Under the pieces are notes generated by a model. It was not told the origin of the DNA. It was given only the letters and a program-made list of their open reading frames with translations, and did not search any database. Below, in pieces: positions 42,482 through 45,348 of a stretch of 45,348 nucleotides of DNA (position 1 is its first letter; each line of letters opens with the position of its first letter). The position numbers were made by a program, and so were the translations under genes. The DNA lies in assembly GCF_000808535.1 (NCBI RefSeq), contig NZ_JWLV01000027.1, positions 1 to 45,348 on the forward strand. The letters run 5' to 3'. The DNA is from Vibrio sinaloensis (GTDB lineage Bacteria; Pseudomonadota; Gammaproteobacteria; Enterobacterales; Vibrionaceae).

Positions 42482-43381
42482 ATGCGCGTTGATTACCAAA
42501 AAAGACTATTGCCTGTTATTCGCTATCTAGAAACGCATTTTAACGAGCCGTTAAATCTGCCAGAGGTCGCCGCGCTTGCCAATCTTTCACCGTATCACTT
42601 TCATCGCACCTTTAAAGCAGTTCAAGGTGAAACGCTGGCGGATTTTATTCGCAGACTGCGTTTAGAAGCCGCGGCAGATGAGCTATTTAAATCCAAGCAA
42701 CCGGTTTTAAATGTCGCACTAGAATATGGATTTTCTAGCTCCCAAAGCCTAGCGAAAGCGTTCAAACAGCATTTTGGCGTGACCCCTACTGCATTTCGAG
42801 ATTGCGATAACTATCAAGAGTTTGCCTTACTGGCTCGAAACAGCAAGATTGGACACACCTTGCGCAAGAATGGAAACGAAGTATCAACAAGCGATCCATA
42901 TACTGGCTCTACACCAACAACATGGAGCAGCACAATGGAAACGCAAAACTTTGAAAAATCAAAACTGGCTTACATTCGCGTAAACGGCCCTTACGGCCAA
43001 GGTTATGAAGAGCCATCTGGCCGCTTGTATCAATGGGCAGGGATGAAAGGCTTGGCAGGAAATACCTGCATCTTCATCTACCATGACAACCCAGAAATCA
43101 CCCCTGATGAGAAGTGTCGTACCGACATCTGCTTGATGGTGCCAGAAGATACACAAGTGGCAAACGGTATCGAACTGCAAGACTTCCCAGGCGGCCAATA
43201 CGCGGTAATGCGCCAGAGCATCACGGACGTCAATCAATATGCGCAAATGTGGGATGAGCTAATGGGCAAAGTCATTGAGTCTGGACTGGAAAACGACTGC
43301 AGACCATGCTTTGAGCTCTACCACAGCTACGATCCGCAAACCCACCATGCGGATGTGAGTTTCTGCACCGCAATCAAATAA
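42482..43381 (+). CDS. AraC-family regulator with GyrI-like domain
   Basis: Regulator of 299 residues. The N-terminal third is an AraC/XylS double HTH (LPEVAALANLSPYHFHRTFKA, then NVALEYGFSSSQSLAKAFKQ and HFGVTPTAFR). The C-terminal half is a GyrI/SbmC-like small-molecule-binding domain (LAYIRVNGPYGQGY, FPGGQYAVMRQSI), the arrangement of Rob and related multidrug sensors. Probably activates a drug-resistance or stress gene outside its immediate neighbourhood, since no pump lies next to it. Confidence 0.92.
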   Translation: MRVDYQKRLLPVIRYLETHFNEPLNLPEVAALANLSPYHFHRTFKAVQGETLADFIRRLRLEAAADELFKSKQPVLNVALEYGFSSSQSLAKAFKQHFGVTPTAFRDCDNYQEFALLARNSKIGHTLRKNGNEVSTSDPYTGSTPTTWSSTMETQNFEKSKLAYIRVNGPYGQGYEEPSGRLYQWAGMKGLAGNTCIFIYHDNPEITPDEKCRTDICLMVPEDTQVANGIELQDFPGGQYAVMRQSITDVNQYAQMWDELMGKVIESGLENDCRPCFELYHSYDPQTHHADVSFCTAIK

Positions 43382-43394
43382 CCCAACCTCTTCA

Positions 43395-43418
43395 AAAGCC
43401 TGCGTTCGAGCGGGCTTT
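43395..43418 (+). terminator. possible terminator of AraC-type gene
   Basis: AAAGCC / GGCTTT hairpin with a 12-base loop, followed by CTT. T tract is short. Confidence 0.55.
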
Positions 43419-43505
43419 CTTATCATCAGATTCAATAAGGCTTGACTAAACTTAACCGATCGCATACATCAATTGATAGGGAGTTATGGGGACTCCTCAT
43501 ACGAT

Positions 43506-44384
43506 ATGGACATTGAAATGGATTCAATCTATCTGTTAACCAGAGTTACCTCCAAGCCTTCAAGACGGGTGCTAAGAAAAGCCGTTCGTTTTGCCCACGC
43601 AGCAAATAAAGCGCTTCATATTTACGCCGAAGATTACCGTCGAAGCGAGGAACATACCTTTATCGATTTTTTGCTCAAAGGCGAAGAGAGCAGCGCCCGA
43701 TATAATGACTATTTCATGCAGTGGTGCACCTCCGTAATAGAGTTAGTTGAAGAAATTTGCGCGGAAATAGAGTTCCCAGAAATGGATGTTAATTTCGACT
43801 TACTCTCTGGAAACAATTGGGAGAAGAAGCTCTCGAAAGACCACCAAAACTGCGCCGACGTGTTCTTGGTCGATTATTCTCGAGGCGTATTAGCACCGCA
43901 GCTACTTAGGGAGTTGGCGCGTCAAAGTCACGATGTCTTGTTACTGACGGAGAACAAATGGGGACAAGAGATAAAAATTGCCGCCGCCATTGATCCACTC
44001 CACCGCGGAGACAAAAATGCGGACATTGATAAAGCGATTATTGACCGCAGCTTAGAGACTGGCGCAAAGCTCAATGCCTCGACCACACTGGTATATTGCC
44101 AATATGTCGCGCCATACTTAAATCGCTATTCACAAGAAATTCTCGCCAATCAAAAGCACGCCATCAAAGAGTTTCTCAATAGCAACAAGTTCTACCAACT
44201 GCCTTTGCGGTTGATTAAAGCCAACCCTGAAGAAGGTTTACCCGATGCCGTCGATGCCATTGGCGCATCCATTCTAGCCATGGGCGCTTGCAAACGTATC
44301 GCGCTCTCTCGGTATTGGTCAGGCAGTACCGTGGATGTGTTACTGGCCAACCCGCCGTGTGATTTAATGCTCGTGAGTAAATAG
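43506..44384 (+). CDS. tandem universal stress protein (UspE-like)
   Basis: Protein of about 292 residues made of two Usp-like lobes: the first about residues 1-145 (LLTRVTSKPSRRVLRKAVRFA), the second from about 150 (KIAAAIDPLHRGD) to the end (SRYWSGSTVDVLLANPPCDLMLVSK), which resembles the UspE ending. The start is uncertain. In-frame ATGs lie at 43506 and 43518 and a TTG at 43473, while the best ribosome site (GGGAG, 43480-43484) serves an out-of-frame ATG at 43486. The IS4 element follows immediately. Confidence 0.8.
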   Translation: MDIEMDSIYLLTRVTSKPSRRVLRKAVRFAHAANKALHIYAEDYRRSEEHTFIDFLLKGEESSARYNDYFMQWCTSVIELVEEICAEIEFPEMDVNFDLLSGNNWEKKLSKDHQNCADVFLVDYSRGVLAPQLLRELARQSHDVLLLTENKWGQEIKIAAAIDPLHRGDKNADIDKAIIDRSLETGAKLNASTTLVYCQYVAPYLNRYSQEILANQKHAIKEFLNSNKFYQLPLRLIKANPEEGLPDAVDAIGASILAMGACKRIALSRYWSGSTVDVLLANPPCDLMLVSK

Positions 44385-44399
44385 CATTGCATAAAAAAG

Positions 44400-45348
44400 G
44401 GGAGCACCACGCTAATGCCGTTCACTTAAGGTGAGCGGCATTGTTTTTTCTAGGGTATCGGCTTGGTTTTTTCTTCACTACTCTAGGGAAGGATCTTTCC
44501 CGTCTTGGCTCTAATATTAAACTCTCGCTTATTGAGTAAAAGTTCTGAAGTTGCCTAGGTATTGCTCCTAGTGACGAGTATGGAAGGCCGACTAGCAAGC
44601 GCATAATATGGGCTAATGCACCGTTGAAGCTTAGTTGGTATGGCAGGTAATCTCCATTCAACGTGTGACACATTTGAACCATTTGATACCTGACTAAGTT
44701 ATACGTTAGCAAGATCCCCCAAAGCTCTTGCTTCACTAATTCTGGAAGTCGACTTCTTAGTGTAAGTCGGTTGCCAAGCATATATTGTTTTTGTTCTCGG
44801 TATCCGAGCTCAATTTCCCAGCGGTATCCATAAAGACCAACTATGTCTGATTTTGGGTAAAGCATCGGGTCGGTCATTGAGGTAAGAACATCATATGACT
44901 TGCCATTCTTGACCCTCGTAATTAGACGGACAACAACTTCATGTTCTAGCGTTGGCCATTTCTTGCGAGCTTGCGGGTTACTCTTCAGTTTAATGAGTTT
45001 ATCTTGTCGACCAAGGGACTGAACGACTTCATAATTTAATCCCTTTTTCATTGGGATGAGCCAATGTCGATTTACACCTTTAGCGCTCCACTCTTGAAGT
45101 AACCCAAGAGAGTAAAAGCCCTTATCGAAAAGGGTTAGACTGTTGTCGGGAGTCGTTTCCATTAGTTGCTCGGCCAGCGTCATTTCATTCACGGTATAAC
45201 AGTCGAAAGCGCTGCCTGTGATTAGATGACTGCTTAGTTCCATCTGGCACACCATACGTAGCTGAGGGTACTGTGTTTCTTTACCATCACGATTGGTAGG
45301 CTTTGCAAAAGCCTCGGCGTTATCATTGGTATCCTCTGTTCGCCACAA
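44400..45348 (-). mobile_element. IS4-family insertion sequence, right part only
   Basis: The transposase gene reads leftward out of the window edge. Near its end, AATGCCGCTCAC / GTGAACGGCATT forms an inverted repeat around the stop codon (44410-44442 area), likely near the terminal repeat of the element. The exact boundary and any target duplication cannot be set because the other end is missing. Confidence 0.6.
44422..45348 (-). CDS. IS4-family transposase, C-terminal 308 residues
   Basis: DDE transposase truncated by the window edge, not by mutation. Visible are the second catalytic Asp in [11 protein letters not shown] and the Y-x2-R-x3-E-x6-K signature as [13 protein letters not shown], so this part is intact. 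The N-terminus and first Asp lie outside. The protein ends KNNAAHLK. Its presence next to the uspE-like gene marks a site of insertion. Confidence 0.88.
   Translation of the reverse strand: MWRTEDTNDNAEAFAKPTNRDGKETQYPQLRMVCQMELSSHLITGSAFDCYTVNEMTLAEQLMETTPDNSLTLFDKGFYSLGLLQEWSAKGVNRHWLIPMKKGLNYEVVQSLGRQDKLIKLKSNPQARKKWPTLEHEVVVRLITRVKNGKSYDVLTSMTDPMLYPKSDIVGLYGYRWEIELGYREQKQYMLGNRLTLRSRLPELVKQELWGILLTYNLVRYQMVQMCHTLNGDYLPYQLSFNGALAHIMRLLVGLPYSSLGAIPRQLQNFYSISESLILEPRRERSFPRVVKKKPSRYPRKNNAAHLK

Overview
The window looks like a stretch of Vibrio (Vibrionaceae) chromosome at roughly 45-48 % G+C. Supporting signs are an AcfD-type M60 lipoprotein, a DUF2999 protein, several small proteins of Vibrio character, a stand-alone TPP-riboswitch-controlled thiD, and many short operons flanked by compact intrinsic terminators. 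I see no rRNA, tRNA, CRISPR array, prophage or known defence system. The only mobile DNA is an IS4-family element that runs off the right end. The gene mix (many LysR/TetR/IclR/AraC regulators, each beside its likely target) is typical of a metabolically flexible accessory-rich region.

Left part (1-8 kb): a Cys-rich DUF318 permease; a divergent LysR/MFS efflux pair; a small hypothetical protein; a PAP2 phosphatase; a GAF-GGDEF diguanylate cyclase; thiD behind a TPP riboswitch; another LysR. From 8 to 16.4 kb: a 50-aa membrane microprotein missed by long-ORF calling, a Tat-exported PhoX phosphatase, a 28-aa basic microprotein with its own terminator, then a TRAP transporter (dctQ-dctM-dctP) downstream of an IclR regulator and an arginase-fold protein whose metal site is degenerate.

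Middle (16.5-28.5 kb): an orphan RND-type adaptor with a TetR gene and a palindromic operator; an orphan PTS EIIB paired with a 6-phospho-beta-glucosidase; a LysR gene divergent from uspA; an electrophile/quinone-stress-like group (AhpD-like protein, TetR, NfsB nitroreductase, ABM monooxygenase) with two recognisable operator families; and a LysR / alkylsulfatase-like MBL enzyme / outer-membrane barrel group. The LysR at 20337-21260 and the ABM-nfsB promoter share the same ATTATC-N11-GATAAT palindrome, suggesting one regulator controls both.

Right part (28.7-45.3 kb): a U32 protein with two cysteine clusters, a DUF3297 protein, the large acfD-like mucinase, a GNAT-GNAT-HAD operon, an ABC ATPase/FtsX permease/AttH-lipocalin lipoprotein operon, DUF2999, an AraC-GyrI regulator, a tandem universal stress protein, and the IS4 transposase. 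I found no single clearly new large system. The best leads are the shared operator families, the pseudo-ureohydrolase in the TRAP locus, the two microproteins and the substituted metal motif of the alkylsulfatase-like enzyme.
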